Positions 14,042 through 14,137 of a DNA stretch of 14,137 bases are shown in pieces. The position numbers and the translations under genes are program-made. The stretch comes from an uncultured Muribaculaceae bacterium (GTDB lineage Bacteria; Bacteroidota; Bacteroidia; Bacteroidales; Muribaculaceae). The notes beneath the pieces are model-generated. The model had not been told where the DNA came from and did no database searches. It saw only the letters and a list, made by a program, of their open reading frames with translations. The stretch is taken from NCBI GenBank assembly GCA_910576775.1, contig CAJTJV010000049.1, positions 1 to 14,137 of the forward strand. Direction: 5' to 3'. Every line of letters begins with the position of its first letter. Within the stretch, counting starts at the first letter, position 1.

Positions 14042-14137
14042 TCCAGTCTCAACAAAGCTCCAGGGCAACCGCATCAAAATTTGAAGTTGTTTAGAAGATG
14101 TAATAAATATTGAGTGTTTAAGGAGGCACGATACAGC

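Noticed and set aside
1..14137. CRISPR array, transposon ends, integrase, tRNA or rRNA genes
   Set aside because: I looked for regularly spaced repeats, transposase or integrase motifs and cloverleaf-like sequence and saw none; this is a by-eye search and cannot exclude degenerate remnants.

Overview
The window looks like a chromosomal segment of a gut Bacteroidales bacterium, possibly Muribaculaceae. The evidence is a five-helix cytochrome b / flavoprotein / iron-sulfur fumarate reductase in C-A-B order, several Bacteroidota-type families (DUF4491, DUF6808 and DUF3943, recognised by eye), promoter elements of the Bacteroidota TAnnTTTG type upstream of most transcription units, and starts that lack Shine-Dalgarno sequences. 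The family-level placement is an inference.

Layout. Positions 1-256 are a non-coding leader with two tandem palindromes, a good promoter and a GC-rich hairpin in the 5' UTR. Positions 257-4171 hold the frd/sdh operon: cytochrome b with an unusually long C-terminal tail, flavoprotein, then an intercistronic hairpin and the iron-sulfur subunit, closed by an 11-bp terminator stem. Positions 4373-6437 hold three envelope genes: a small unrecognised lipoprotein, a GH18 lipoprotein and a membrane DUF4491 protein whose start overlaps the GH18 stop. Positions 6548-10542 are a tight three-gene unit: asd, a CPA2-type cation:proton antiporter with a long cytoplasmic tail, and a SpoU/TrmH RNA methyltransferase overlapping the antiporter by 10 bp.

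On the minus strand, 11571-10523 is a translationally coupled pair: a signal-less zinc amidase, then a small membrane-anchored DUF6808-type protein. It resembles a phage lysis cassette kept as an isolated pair, and it converges on and overlaps the methyltransferase gene. Positions 11710-12600 encode a secreted DUF3943 protein, followed by two terminator hairpins. Positions 12773-13984 encode a GT4 glycosyltransferase. The last 150 bases are non-coding, with a hairpin and, at the very edge, a Shine-Dalgarno-like AAGGAGG.

Function. The first operon is core anaerobic respiration (menaquinol:fumarate reduction, giving succinate). The rest is mostly envelope biology (lipoproteins, glycan hydrolysis, glycan synthesis, peptidoglycan cleavage) plus amino-acid biosynthesis and RNA modification. 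I see no CRISPR array, transposase, integrase, tRNA or rRNA. No clearly new system stands out. The best candidates for a second look are the periplasmic tail on the cytochrome subunit, the antiporter lacking the expected membrane aspartate, the amidase/DUF6808 cassette, and the structured non-coding elements of the frd operon.
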